64,000 nt of DNA, from assembly GCA_033675265.1 (NCBI GenBank), contig JAUJYZ010001532.1, forward strand, positions 62,001-126,000, in the 5' to 3' direction. Made by a program: the position numbers and the translations under genes. The notes beneath the pieces are model-generated. The model did not search any database and was not told where the DNA came from. It was given only the letters and a program-made list of their open reading frames with translations. Numbering within the stretch: the first letter of the stretch is position 1; every line of letters starts with the position of its first letter. Shown piece after piece: positions 44,190 through 55,174 of this stretch. Source of the DNA: Actinostola sp. cb2023. Its lineage: Eukaryota > Cnidaria > Anthozoa > Actiniaria > Actinostolidae.

Positions 44190-44827
44190 TGTATTAAATA
44201 TATTTATATAAATACTCTCATATTACTTAAATAATGACAAAGAAAACAAACCTAAAATACAAATCAAATGTGACTTGAAAATATCACTGAAGGACAAGAG
44301 ACAAGCAACTGGTCTGAGCTACTTTAAACTTTCTGCTCTTTAAATATCAAACTAACTAGGGAATGTTAACCCGCACCTATATTAAAGGGGAACTGAAGAC
44401 AAAATTTATTTTCTCACGAAAGTTAGATATGTCTTATATTAGCATTACTTGAGTATTAATTTTTGTAAATCTTTCTTAGATATCAACATAATTTACGTTC
44501 AATATGGAATATCATCCGCCATTTTGCCGTTTTACCGTCGGCTCAAATCTTTTTGTTTGTGACGTCGTTTATGGAGAATAGTAAAATCCTCTCACCACAT
44601 TCTCTCTGGTACAAGAAAATACAATATGCACTTATTATAACTACGTTTTCCCATAACTGTGGTTAGGAATGCTAATGAGTTTGCTGATGAATATGCTAAT
44701 GAGCTGTATACCGTACTGCCAACTAAATTATACCGATCGAATAATCTGCTGAACGTACTACACAGAAATACCCTTTTCAGTTTCAGTTATTTATGTTATG
44801 TTAATTCAAATAATCAAATAAGCTGTT

Positions 44828-45407
44828 TTAAAAAAAGGGGGTCTCTGACGAAAATTGTTCGAAATTTAATTTAGCTGAAACTTCACTGAAATAATCTCAA
44901 AGAACCATACAATTACTGGTTAATGTGTTTTCTCAAAATTCCTATGGAAAGTATTACATTTTTATGAATCTTTAGAAGTGTCAGTGAGGTCATCTACTCA
45001 ATCCAAACAATCAACACGGCTTCGCTCCATACATTTCTTTGTGTTTTGTGCTTAGTTTCTTGAATTATTTTATTTCTATGAAGCTAAAAGTTTGGGTGAA
45101 GGAGTTTTCTTACATTATTTGTGCTTAGGATTGATTGTCTGACCAGTTTTTCTTTAATACAGAGCTGGTATCTGAACAAAACATTGAGATATTTTGACTC
45201 ACAAAATACAAAGAAATGTATGGAGCTGAATGTTGGGTTGAGTAGATGACGTCACTGACTCCTCTAAAGATTCATAAAAATATAGTACTTCCCTCTGGAA
45301 TATCGAAAAAAGATTATAACTAGTGATTATTTGACCCTTGAAGAATTATTCAATGAAGTTTCAGCTAAATTAAATTTTGAACGATTTTCGTCAGAGTCCC
45401 CCTTTAA
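44828..45407. mobile_element. 580-bp foldback with TTAA ends, nested
   Basis: Left GGGGGTCTCTGACGAAAAT, then TTTAATTTAGCTGAAACTTCA are mirrored on the right, ending CCCCCTTTAA. TTAA lies at 44828-44831 and 45404-45407. The inner arms share CATACATTTCTTTGT and AGTAGATGACGTCACTGA-type sequence. Confidence 0.85.
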
Positions 45408-45639
45408 TGGTCTAGCTACGGCTTCTCGACCAGGGCAAATGTAAGCACGCCGTACTGTGCTTGGATAGCGCAGGAGCCCATAAGTAGGAGCGTCCATACG
45501 GTATCAGGTAGTGTCACAGCGTTTTCACAGGTGTGGTTATTTTTAGAACAGTTTTCCCGCGAATTTTGACCAATCAGAGAACGTTTCCTGTGTGACGTTT
45601 TTTTAAAATTTTGATGAGATGTCAGGTAAAATAAAGATG

Positions 45640-45786
45640 GCATCCGATAGCGACAAAGAGATTCTTCAAGTGAACTAAACTACGAATCGTCTAGTGATAG
45701 TGAGAGCAGTATTCAGTCATTCGGTACAACAGAATCACTTCAAAGTGATAGTGGTGACGATTGTGCTTCTAAAGGCATCCAAAGCT
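45640..45786 (+). pseudogene. Relic 5' coding segment inside transposon
   Basis: AAAGATGGC gives an ATG start reading MASDSDKEIL. After a one-base frame change the reading continues SSSELNYESSSDSESS and on to SDSGDDCASKGIQS before TAG. The acidic, serine-rich start followed by a stop suggests a disabled transposon-borne protein. The family cannot be named from this remnant. Confidence 0.4.
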
Positions 45787-46781
45787 AGTAGTGGTTCGAA
45801 GAACTCCAACACGAAGGGACCGACTGAGAAGCTGTTGTAGCGTGTGAATGCAAATTAGCCGAAGACTTTCAAAGACATATTTTCGTCTAAACTATTTCGT
45901 CAGAAAGTGAATTCAATTTATTCTTGGATGTGGTTTAGTGGTATCTTGTAATTATCGTTGTGGAGTTTGAAGACTGACAAGGCTATTCAAAAACAAATTC
46001 GCTGAAACTGCATGAGCGACAAGACGAGTGAATCAAATTACAAATAAGATTGGTGAAAGTAAGCGTATTTGTTGTCATTTGTTGTGTCTTTTCTGTTACC
46101 TAAAATGACTTAAAAATGGATTGTGAATCAGTATTTTTGTGAGTGCCGATTTGAAATATATTAATAAAAACACCTTCATTCAAGTTTTGATGTTTAATTT
46201 AATGGATTCACTGAGCTTATTATTTTATACACACGCTTCACTGTCAATATAAAGCCGAATAGTTGAGCGAAACTGACTCAAAATTGCTTTGTTTTTAAAT
46301 TCAGTGACCTTCTTACTGCGCCGGTACTCAGACATTCAAACAGTCGGCTGTAACTTGCCAATTAATCAAATTCAAAACTCAAACGAATTGAAAACTAAAC
46401 TGATACATTCTTCGACCAAATGATCCATAATGTAGCTCAAAATCATATTTGGTTTCCATTTGGTGGGTCTTCTGACTTTTATTTTTAAGTTTTCTGATTT
46501 TTGAGACCAATTACCGGTACAAACCAACTGCCTAAATAGACTATCGCTTTCAATGCACCTTACTTGACTTTAACTTTGACTTTCTAACGTTTCAGTGGCA
46601 CAACGCTTCATAATACGTTTGTATTTCTCCGTGAGGTAAACAGGAACTGATATTTCTGATCAGAAAACACGCGTTCACTCACATTATCTATCCTCGAAAC
46701 TCTGCCACGAAATCGCCTGGCCATCACTTCAATTCAAATCCTCGGTAAGTTCACTTCGTTCGGGAAACGCAGTCTAGAATT

Positions 46782-46925
46782 TTAGGTCAAGGTTGAAAGT
46801 AGCGGCCTATGGAATCCCGAGAAGTTGTTGGTATGATAAAATTGTGAATCAGACACAAAGAAAACTGGATAATCCTGACTTTTATTTGTACATTCATCTC
46901 TTCGGGTCTTTCGAAATTCCGCCAT
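46782..46925 (-). pseudogene. Relic 5' coding segment inside transposon, opposite strand
   Basis: AAAATGGCGG starts MAEFRKTRRDECTNKS and continues about 47 codons (including YPVFFVSDSQFYH) to a TAA. It faces the relic at 45640. It may be a truncated first exon. Confidence 0.33.
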
Positions 46926-47330
46926 TTTATTTTTGACGTGAAACCGGAAATGAAACCGCCATACCGGAAACGTTCTCTGATTGGTCAATTGACCTTCTTT
47001 CGCGGAAAAACTGTTCTAAAAATAACCACACTTGTGAAAACGCTGTGACATAGACCCAGTATGGAGCATGGACGCTCCTACTTATGGGCTCCTGGATAGC
47101 GTTAGTTTTGCTAAGCACGTTCTATAGAATGACGAGTTCTTTTACGTTAAAAAATCATTTACATGCAGATAAATTATGTCAAGTTCACAGAAAGTCCCGA
47201 ATAAGAATAATATTTTAAAATTAAAACGTCTTCACGCAAATTATAAAGTTGGCAGTACGGTATACAGCTCATTAGCATATTAGCAAACTCATTAGCATTC
47301 CTGACCCCCCAGTTATGGGAAAACGTTCTA

Positions 47331-47707
47331 TTAGCCATTTCAAAAACGAGTGCAGGACTGGGAACGAATTTTTAGAATTAATCTAATTAAAAAAGAAAGA
47401 GCAAGAAAGAGCATATCAGAATTAGTATGTTTATAAAGTTTCGATAGGTTTAGTTAGATATTGAACGAGTAACAGCTTTCCAAACATCTCAAAAATTACA
47501 AAGAAATGTATGTTAGTGTCCATACATTTCTTTGTAATTTTTGCAGTTTTTGAATGTCTGCAGTTCAGTTGCTACTTGTCCAAATCCTATCAAACTCCTG
47601 AAACTTACTAATTATGACGTGCTCTTTCTTGTGATGGGGTTCATTTCTTAATTATATTAATTCTAAAAACTCGTTCCCAGTCCTCCACTCGTTTTTGAAA
47701 TGGCTAA
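47331..47707. mobile_element. 377-bp palindromic element, nested
   Basis: TTAGCCATTTCAAAAACGAG, then GGACTGGGAACGA at the left are mirrored at the right end (TCGTTCCCAGTCCT, then CTCGTTTTTGAAATGGCTAA). The centre is a hairpin, ATTACAAAGAAATGTATG/CATACATTTCTTTGTAAT. Confidence 0.85.
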
Positions 47708-47931
47708 TTGTGACTGCACTTCCCTTGGGATAGGTGACATCGATTATGGGGAATAATTACTGAAGTGAGCCGCGCTCAATTCAGCGGTAATCCATATATT
47801 TTCACAATTAAAACTCAATTTTCTTCTCCATAAAAACGAAATTCGTTTAGAAAATGATTGTACACAACATTCTATTTGTTTTTATCTAAAGATAAATTTA
47901 GGCTTCAGTTCTCCCTTTAAATATATATATA

Positions 47932-48176
47932 CACCTATTTCAAATAACGTTGTCGCGTTCAAAGCAACAAGCGTCAAGCCAAGACTGAAGTGAATGCTGG
48001 TTTTGTGTTGTCAAATTATTCAAATCAGACCTATTTTCTATGGAACGAAGTGTGATATGCAAACAAGCATGTGAAAATGTTCACATTTTGTAATTAGTCC
48101 TTATTAGTCGAGCATTCACTTCGGTCTTGGTTTGACGCTTGTTGCTTTGAACGCGACAACGTTATTTGAAATAGGT
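47932..48176. mobile_element. MITE with CACCTATTTCAAATAACGTTGTC ends
   Basis: The terminal repeat continues GCGTTCAAAGCAACAAGCGT, then AAGCCAAGAC, mirrored on the right. TATATA flanks both sides. Same family as 23944-24242. Confidence 0.9.
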
Positions 48177-49599
48177 GTATATAATGTTTATCTGAAGCTA
48201 ACATGTTAAGAATCACTGACAGAATTTGTTGCTAAACAGTTTTCGCAAAATATATTGGTAGCTATTCCATTATAATTTTAAGTTACTCTACATGTACCAT
48301 CCGGGAACTTGACTTGAATTTTACCACAGGTAGCCCGAGCCGACTTATTCAACACAAACTTCACAAAAGTTTCGGAACGAGGCTCCGGATTCGTGAAAAG
48401 ATAAAATAATGAATGTAAGTATTCCCGCAGCCTTTGTTTGTGCATGGAGAAGTGGGACATGTACTGAACCAACTGGGTTATTGAAGTTACTGATTGCGAT
48501 TTTGAAACTTTAACAAACATAAAATTTTATTTAGTGCTGTGTTGATATAATAGATATCAGAAGTACATACATGGAAAAGTACCAGCTGCAAGTTACACCC
48601 GTACAGAATGCCGGGAACGGCTTTTGATTGATGTAACACAACTGTATCTCTCTGTGGCGTTTCAGCCGTATAATGATATTTTCAGTTTTTGAGTATGTTG
48701 TATGATTCTTGCTTGCTGTCATTTTTCCGCATGAAAGCTTGCTTCTTATTTTAGTTTTTGACTCAGTCAGAAACACTGCCTAAACTCTGTTGAAAGCGCT
48801 TTGCAATCTGTCTTAATTCACTCTCTCTTGGCTCAAAGTTCTACTCCTTTTGGGGAAAAAAAACCCGAACTTGGGACAGTTTTCCAGACGGCTATGTCGA
48901 TGTTTTCAAAGAAATCCAAAGGCGTCGATACCTCGATAAACTCAGTTACTTTAATCACACGTTTAGAGCCAAAAAGGAAACCTTTAATCGATTATTTACT
49001 AACCTCCCAGAGTAAACAAAAAACAACAAAACCTCTATTCACCATTATTGTTCTCACTCTATTAACTAGAAACTTAACAAAACAATACCTTCAATATGAC
49101 ATCCCTTTTGCCAATGGTACCTGGCGTACAGCCAAATCGACCACAACCAGCAATGGCTGACTCGAAGTTCGCGAGGGTCCCGCGTTCGAAACTCACCAGA
49201 ACCATCAAAGTTATCATTAACAATATTGCTCCACGTCCAGCGATCATTTTGGTACGAATAAACAGACGATACGCAAGGCTCTTTCAACGATTATTCAGAA
49301 CTTAGATCAGTGCTGGATGAAGATTGAGTTTTATGAGCCAGAGGGAATGTGAGATCTATGTAGGATGGTGTCGTTGTTTGTGTAATACTAACTGTGATGT
49401 TGTAACAGTTTTACAGCTGTGTTTGCGATGACGAATGGCCGTGGTGTCATCTACTTTGAGGCATAGTGTAAATGGACAGTTATGATCAGTTCGTGTTTCA
49501 TTTGTTCGTTCTTTCACCCGTTTTCCATTCAATACTGAGACCTCGTCCATGCGGTGTTAATCAACTCTCAATAACAATTTCTCATCAGTTCTATTCATA
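48177..49599. other. No confident gene
   Basis: A minus frame at 48278-48520 starts with a real ATG and reads FVKVSKSQSV ... PEPRSETFVKF, which is protein-like but unknown. A plus frame at 48801-49160 has no good start. GGGTCCCGCGTTCGAAACTC at 49176-49195 resembles a decayed tRNA-type B box. Confidence 0.4.
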
Positions 49600-49702
49600 G
49601 TTGATGTCTGGGCTCCCATTGATAACAGTATTCATTTTAATGCTGAAGGGATCACCCTGACGAGAGTAAATAAAATAATCATTCATTCATTCATTCATTC
49701 GT
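49600..49702 (+). mobile_element. Possible LINE 3' end with ATTC tail
   Basis: GGGATCACCCTGACGAGAG, then TAAATAAAATAATC, then an (ATTC)n run of about five units. A simple-repeat tail after a conserved word is characteristic of non-LTR retroelement 3' ends. No coding remnant is clear upstream. Confidence 0.4.
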
Positions 49703-50073
49703 TTTTCTCTCTTTTTTTCTGTTGTTTTCGTTTTCTAATTTTTACTTTAATTTATCTTTTCCAAGGCCTTTGTTTTGCACTGTTTTACACTTTTCATTAT
49801 TTAGTTCTTTTTTTCAAATGCATGCATGTTGATTATTTTTGACATTTCACTGTTAGTTTATGAAAATAAAAGTTAATCAAACAAGCTGCCAAACATCATA
49901 TTAATGCATGGGTGTTGTGACCTGTTTTGTCCTTTGTGAATACAATGTACGTTAAATGAGTCTATTGAATTGAATGTTTTTCATTAACCATCACGGGTTT
50001 CTCTTGATCTTGTCTCTCATGCTTTCCATGCGTAATTCCAGTTCTTCTTCCATGCTTAGCGACTTACCATAAT

Positions 50074-50307
50074 CAGGGGCGGATCTAGAGATTTTGAAAG
50101 GGGGGTGCACCACTAAGGGGCCGGAAGGCCCCTTCTGCTAGGGGGGTGTGGGAAATTTTGAAATCTAGAAGCTCGAAAATGTAATTTCCATGCATTCTGG
50201 GCATGAAATGGTGGGGAAACGGGGACAAATATGTATCCGGCCCAACTCGAAGGGGGGGGGGGGGGGGGGGCACCGGTCCCTCATGCCTCCCCTTGGATCC
50301 GCCCCTG
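50074..50307. mobile_element. hAT-like MITE with CAGGGGCGGATC ends and poly-G tract
   Basis: CAGGGGCGGATCTAGAG starts it and GGATCCGCCCCTG ends it. The interior has a GGCCGGAAGGCC palindrome and a run of about 19 G. Proline-rich minus frames here are artefacts. Confidence 0.85.
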
Positions 50308-50724
50308 ATAATGACACCTTAAACGTGCACGAAACGTAATACAATCCCAACACAAGCTAGTCCAGTACGCTGGTAACACGTGCTGTAACTAGACTGATAC
50401 TTGGTCACTTGATACTAAATCCATCTGAAGGAATGATCCGTTTTAGTATTTTGAGAACTGAAACAAAACTGATGCATGGGGCAGATACCCATTGAGTATT
50501 TATCAGAATACCACTGACTCGGTTTAGCGTACGCCCATACAACAATCAATCTGATATGTTTTGTAACCAAGTTTAAATCACTGACTATGTAGTTGGTTAC
50601 ATGAGCCGGACTGATTCGCGACACGTTGATTTCGCGAATTTGGATTACTCTTATTTCGCGACACTTTTAAGATTTAAAAATCGCGCGATTTTGCGTAAAT
50701 ACTAGACACTAGGAAACTCTATTT
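50308..50724. other. No gene; TTCGCGA words
   Basis: ATTCGCGACACG, ATTTCGCGAATTT and TTATTTCGCGACAC recur at 50608-50665, and similar words lie at 52255-52320, probably decayed repeat ends. Confidence 0.45.
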
Positions 50725-50735
50725 TATTATTATTA

Positions 50736-50803
<68 letters not shown>
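50725..50803. repeat. ATT microsatellite, left part
   Basis: ATT run interrupted by the MITE at 50804 and continued at 51085. Confidence 0.95.
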
Positions 50804-51215
<412 letters not shown>

Positions 51216-51322
51216 GAATGAGGAGAGATTTGGATAAACATTTAATAAGAATACACTGTCCGACATACATAAACATAAACTTTATTAACGTGTCAGACTT
51301 CTAGCATCGTAGACTGATCTTC

Positions 51323-51548
51323 ATCAACGTGTTGCTGAACACAAAAACAGCGCTATTGGAAACCACCTAACAGAGAAACATGGACAAGCAAAGTCAAAAC
51401 CTACAGAGCACCTTTTCTCTATATTAAGGAAATGCAAGAACAAATTTGACTGTTTAATATTCGAGATGCTTTTCATTAAAGACATTAAAAGCCTATAGCC
51501 TAAATACACAAACAGACCGGCTCTGTTCGCGCTAAGTTATTCAAGTGA
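51323..51548 (+). pseudogene. Relic C-terminus of a GIY-YIG (Penelope-like) retroelement protein
   Basis: The plus strand reads HQRVAEHKNSAIGNHLTEKH, then LFSILRKCKNKFDCLIFEML, then FIKDIKSL. After a stop and frame changes it continues NTQTD and GSVRAKLFK with a terminal TGA at 51546-51548. The R..EH..SAIG.H......H and E.LFIK......LN blocks are what I know from the GIY-YIG endonuclease end of retroelement polyproteins. About 70 residues remain. At least two frameshifts and an in-frame TAG make it dead. The untranslated tail ends at the hairpin-GAAACGTC motif. Confidence 0.7.
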
Positions 51549-51687
51549 CATTTTTCATCTCACTTTAGCTTTGTATTTTAGTTTTTATTGTTCTTATTGT
51601 TCTTAATATATTTTTGTATTTATTTCATATGTCCCTTAGGAATTTTTCACTGTATATATATCCATAGTTTTCTCTTCATTTTTTGAC

Positions 51688-51720
51688 TTGATAATGACGT
51701 GAGCTAAACGTCGAAACGTC
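51688..51720 (+). repeat. Hairpin-GAAACGTC motif at the 3' end of the retroelement relic
   Basis: TTGATAATGACGTGAGCTAA then ACGTCGAAACGTC. The stem GACG/CGTC precedes GAAACGTC. Its place 140 bp after the retroelement stop ties the motif family to this element class. Confidence 0.55.
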
Positions 51721-51907
51721 GTCGCTTTTATAATACTATATCATTAGTATGAATTTTAGAGTTTTACTGTCGCAATGTTTTCTTATTAAATTAATTCTTA
51801 TTATTATTATTATTATTTTCGCGATCTCATCGTATAATTCAATGAAATGTGGAATCGATAAAAACAAAATCGACAGGACCGACAACCATTTTTTTAAATG
51901 ATAGTGC

Positions 51908-52102
51908 TAGTCGTTTTCGTATGAGTGGGAAGTACGTAGTTACGGTACGTATCGCGCCATCATCGTGCGGTATCCAAGCATTCTGATTGGTTGAGCAATG
52001 ATTCTGCGCGCTGTGATTGGTTAATTGAATACAATGTCTTCGATTCCGTACCGTGAACGTAACTCCGTGCCGTAGGTTGGGAAACTCATACGAAAACGAC
52101 TC
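51908..52102. mobile_element. MITE with AGTCGTTTTCGTATGAGT ends
   Basis: AGTCGTTTTCGTATGAGT and ACTCATACGAAAACGACT mirror each other; inner arms share GTAGTTACGGTACG-like sequence. The core has two copies of a TGATTGGTT word, one after GCGCGCTG. Confidence 0.87.
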
Positions 52103-52444
52103 TATACAATATTTGACAACAATGATTGGCCGAACTGCAACCAAGCTGTATCTACCTCTAGGTTGTAAAATAAGAGTGATTTTCTGGACATTTCCTGTGT
52201 CGAACGAGAAAGAAAGTATTCAACTATAATTGTTGCGTATATAGTCACTTCATTTCCGCGCAAGCAAATTTTTCGCGTCAAATTATCACAATTTTTCTTG
52301 AAAATCGCGAAATTCGCGGGGACTGAAAAGTGCCACGAAAATTCCAAGTAGTATAGTAGACATAGTAGACACTTTTAAAAGTATTTATTTTCATTTAATT
52401 CGGGTACTTATATATTGATATCTGGTTCTACATGTTTCAAATGT
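52103..52444. other. No gene recognised
   Basis: Spacer just downstream of the secreted-peptide gene; TTCGCG words as noted for 50608-50665. Confidence 0.45.
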
Positions 52445-52450
52445 TTTATT
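52445..52450 (-). terminator. Polyadenylation signal of the secreted-peptide gene
   Basis: AATAAA on the minus strand 20 bases past the stop codon of exon 2. Confidence 0.6.
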
Positions 52451-52469
52451 GTTTCCAATGTGGATTCCA

Positions 52470-52556
52470 CTAGTCATAGTCATCTTCAGCGAGGTGTCTC
52501 ACAAATGGTCTTCCATCGTAATCTGAAGAACGGCCAATCGGCGCTTCATTCTGGCC
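52470..52556 (-). CDS. Small secreted peptide, exon 2
   Basis: Second coding exon (28 codons plus TAG) of the gene whose first exon is 53268-53393. On the minus strand a pyrimidine-rich acceptor ending GGTATTTTAG leads into GGCCAG, in phase 0, matching the phase-0 donor. It reads GQNEAPIGRSSDYD, then GRPFVRHL and an acidic end EDDYD. Two G-R pairs (APIGR, DYDGR) could be single-basic amidation sites. The stop is followed within 20 bases by AATAAA. The intron is 711 bp. An unseen middle exon cannot be excluded, but the two exons join in frame without one. Confidence 0.68.
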   Translation of the reverse strand, partial: GQNEAPIGRSSDYDGRPFVRHLAEDDYD

Positions 52557-53267
52557 CTAAAATACCATCGGTAAGATTAGAATTACATTGTCTCTAACTT
52601 ATACAGTAGACGTGCAGTATTATCAATAGGTTTCCCCATGGAATAGATTTAAATAGTGAAGGTACGTATTGTCACGTGACTACTACGGAATCATCACAAA
52701 CAAATTATAAGATTGATTTTCTTACATAAAATGTAATGCTGGTTTCAATTAGGAAAAAAAGAAGGGGTGTCCCGCGTGTCGTCCCGCGTGTGGTCCCGCG
52801 TGTTGTTCCGCGTTAGTGTTCGAGATATTCAAGCCTGATTGTATACATCTTTACAAGTTTTCGAAGGAAAAAGAGCGGCAACCAAGTTTCGAACAAAATA
52901 ATTAATAACGCAAAAACTAATAAAGCTATGGGAATAATTTTCTCAGAAAAGATGACTTGTAGATTACTATGCAAGACGAAATCAAACTAATTCTTAACAA
53001 ATGAATCAGACCAAATGTCAGTGTTTTGTTCTTCTCGCCATCGATAATTTCACGCAAAATGTGAGTTATATATGTGAAAAAGTATTTACGTTTTTCTTCA
53101 ACTTTGCATTAAGATTGCTTTTAACCTGTTGTTTCTGACAAATGAAAACAATTATGGGTCAGTCTCGATGACGCGAGACTGGCAATTCCCAGCCAAATTG
53201 CTTGCTCATAAACGGGGAAAAAGATATTGGGGATATGTTTTCGTCAAAACCCCGCTCTGCTACTTAC

Positions 53268-53393
53268 GAATAGTGTACGGCCACTTCTCAATCTTCTAGA
53301 ACTCCTCACATGGGCTGAGTAAGCCTCACCCATGCCAATCAGACAGAGTAGACAACCCAAAACGCAAACCACGGTAAAAACCTTGTTGTACAT
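53268..53393 (-). CDS. Small secreted peptide, exon 1 (signal peptide)
   Basis: Exactly 42 codons from an ATG at 53393 to a consensus donor, TTC|GTAAGT (GT at 53267). It reads MYNKVFTVVCVLGCLLCLIG, then MGEAYSAHVR: a clean signal peptide with a likely cut at about residues 24-27, followed by a basic segment with a dibasic site (SSRRLRSGR). With exon 2 the precursor is 70 residues, mature part about 45, with no cysteines after the signal peptide. LRSGR, APIGR and DYDGR each put glycine before arginine, which would fit amidated neuropeptides; a secreted structural or antimicrobial peptide is equally possible. I do not recognise the family. A TATA-like TTAAATA lies about 80 bases upstream. Confidence 0.72.
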
Positions 53394-53470
53394 CGTTCAC
53401 CTTGCTTGACTACTGTTGGCAGCAGTGAGGGTTTATGTTAGTCGTGCGGAATCGACTGTGAAAGTAGTCG

Positions 53471-53477
53471 TATTTAA
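53471..53477 (-). promoter_or_regulatory. TATA-like box of the secreted-peptide gene
   Basis: TTAAATA on the minus strand, 78 bases before the ATG, leaving room for a leader of about 50 bases. Confidence 0.5.
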
Positions 53478-54742
53478 GCACGTTGCGTGGGGCGTGGCAC
53501 TATGCCCCCAGGCTGCGCAACTTCCCCTAATCGAACGGCAAACTCTTTGAAATCATGGAATTATTTCGGTTCCTCTTTATCGAACGAATTTGATCATGTT
53601 ATTGATCAGTTAGGATAAGTCCATGTTGCAAAGCACGTTAGATAACACAAGTATTTTGTCCTTGCTTTTTCCAGCCCGATAAACCACCGTCAAGTACCTC
53701 CATCTCTGTCTCCAACCTCACGTGGGTTTTCAAGGATGTTAGAAGTTGAACTACAGAATTGAGAACCAGAAGTTTCGATCATTGATAAACAATGATTAAG
53801 AAACGCTGCCCGGCCGTCAGTATACGGTATATGTTCTGACTACTTTATAGAGACGAGGGGAGTGCGACAACGTTGTTTGCGAAGCTTCTTGCTTGAAAAA
53901 GTTAGAAAATTAAACTCACTGAAAATTTGGAAAATTAAAACAACCACTCCATAACTCTCGGTATAAACTAAGAGAGAACAGAACGTCTAAGAGGTTGTCT
54001 CATCATACGCAGAAACTACCGTTGATTTTGTTGGAATAATTTTATAAAAAGAGAACGTACCGTATTTAACCGATGAGCCAAGAGACTTGTTATGAACTTT
54101 TGAATCTATAAATTACTCATGTTGCTTCTCATCTGTTCTAGATTTCTATGAATCATGTAAATATTGTAAGATCAATTTTAATTACATATATATTAGTAAA
54201 AGTAAAAGCCGTATTTAACGTCCGTAATCCCTTCAGTTGAAATTGTTCTCCCAGGAGGCAGACGGGAGAACTAGTAGTTATTATTATTATTTTTATTTTT
54301 AGATATATTTATTGTATACCGTATGTGTCACTTTTGATATCACAGACTGATCCGCCACTGACTGAACTACTCTGACGTCTACCCTGGAATATTTATTTAC
54401 GTTTAAATAAAGGTGCCATTCCATTCCATATTATTCCATGCTTTTTAGCTTGTTGGTTGTTATTTCCACGCTACCAGTAATCGGTTACGTGCACACGCTA
54501 CCATTGTTGGCAACTGTTGGTGATTAATGATACCTTAACCACTTGCATGAATTGAAACAGCGCAGCAGTATCTGTGCATTGAATTTATTTTTTGAAGAAC
54601 ATTTCTAGAAACGTAACGCATAGAAGATAATAATAATAATAGAGTATTTATATAGCGCATCCTGGAACCTCAATGCGCTTTACAATAAGAAAAAGAACTA
54701 GAAACTAGTGGATTATAAAAAAAATACTATACATTGAAGATA
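53478..54742. other. No gene recognised
   Basis: Upstream of the secreted-peptide gene. GTATTTATATAGCGCATCC, then AATGCGCTTTACAAT at 54645-54690 is a repeat word partly echoed at 60388-60400 (GCGCTTTACAA), perhaps a SINE or LINE end. Confidence 0.4.
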
Positions 54743-55174
54743 CAGTAAAAACCCGCATATAAGAAACTGCAGATTAAGAACCTCCAGGCTGAAATTTAGC
54801 CAATTAAACACCCAATATAGAAGAACCAGTTCAGCCTGGCAAATGAAGCAGGTTCTTATGTGAAAAATGACTAAAGCTCAGAACACACAGGTACAGTCGG
54901 TGCTGAACATGCAGAAATATTATGTTTACTATACAGTTGGGTTGTTAATGTTTAGTGTGAATATTAGATCTTTCAGGGTCAATACATGTAGTTCACAAAT
55001 TAAAACAAATACACCATACTGTATCAGGAACAATTGTTTTCTTTTTGCCCTGTAAATACTGTAAGAACCTGTTAAGAACCTATTCAGCCTGATTTCTCAC
55101 TAGACACCCAATATATAAGAACCATTTCAGCCTGTCTTGGAAAAATAGGGGTTCTTTTATGCGGGTTTTTACTG
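54743..55174. mobile_element. mariner-like MITE with CAGTAAAAACCCGCATATAAG ends
   Basis: CAGTAAAAACCCGCATA and TATGCGGGTTTTTACTG (one base inserted) end it, with TA on both sides (54741-54742 and 55175-55176) as expected for Tc1/mariner. ACACCCAATATA, then AAGAACCA, then TTCAGCCTG recurs inside as a subterminal direct repeat. No transposase. Confidence 0.87.

Larger units (their letters stand above)
45471..47094. mobile_element. 1.6-kb element with long inverted repeats and 7-bp duplication
   Basis: Starts CAGGAGCCCATAAGTAGGAG and ends CTCCTACTTATGGGCTCCTG. The inverted arms extend about 120 bp (ACAGCGTTTTCACA, then GTTATTTTTAGAACAGTTTT). GATAGCG flanks both sides (45464-45470 and 47095-47101). 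The interior carries two gene-start relics facing each other: plus strand from 45640 and minus strand from 46925. This looks like a non-autonomous derivative that kept coding ends. Confidence 0.88.
44382..47920. mobile_element. 3.5-kb nested element with TTAA ends
   Basis: Outer ends TTAAAGGGGAACTGAAGAC (44382) and the complement of TTAAAGGGAGAACTGAAGC (47920) are inverted and start with TTAA. Further inner arms are mirrored: GAATGCTAATGAGTTTGC, then GAGCTGTATACCGTACTGCC at 44667-44722 versus 47250-47303. Three other elements are nested inside (44828-45407, 45471-47094, 47331-47707). The left 170 bp also occur at 60743-60917. A piggyBac-like origin is suggested by TTAA only; no transposase is seen. 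Confidence 0.8.
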
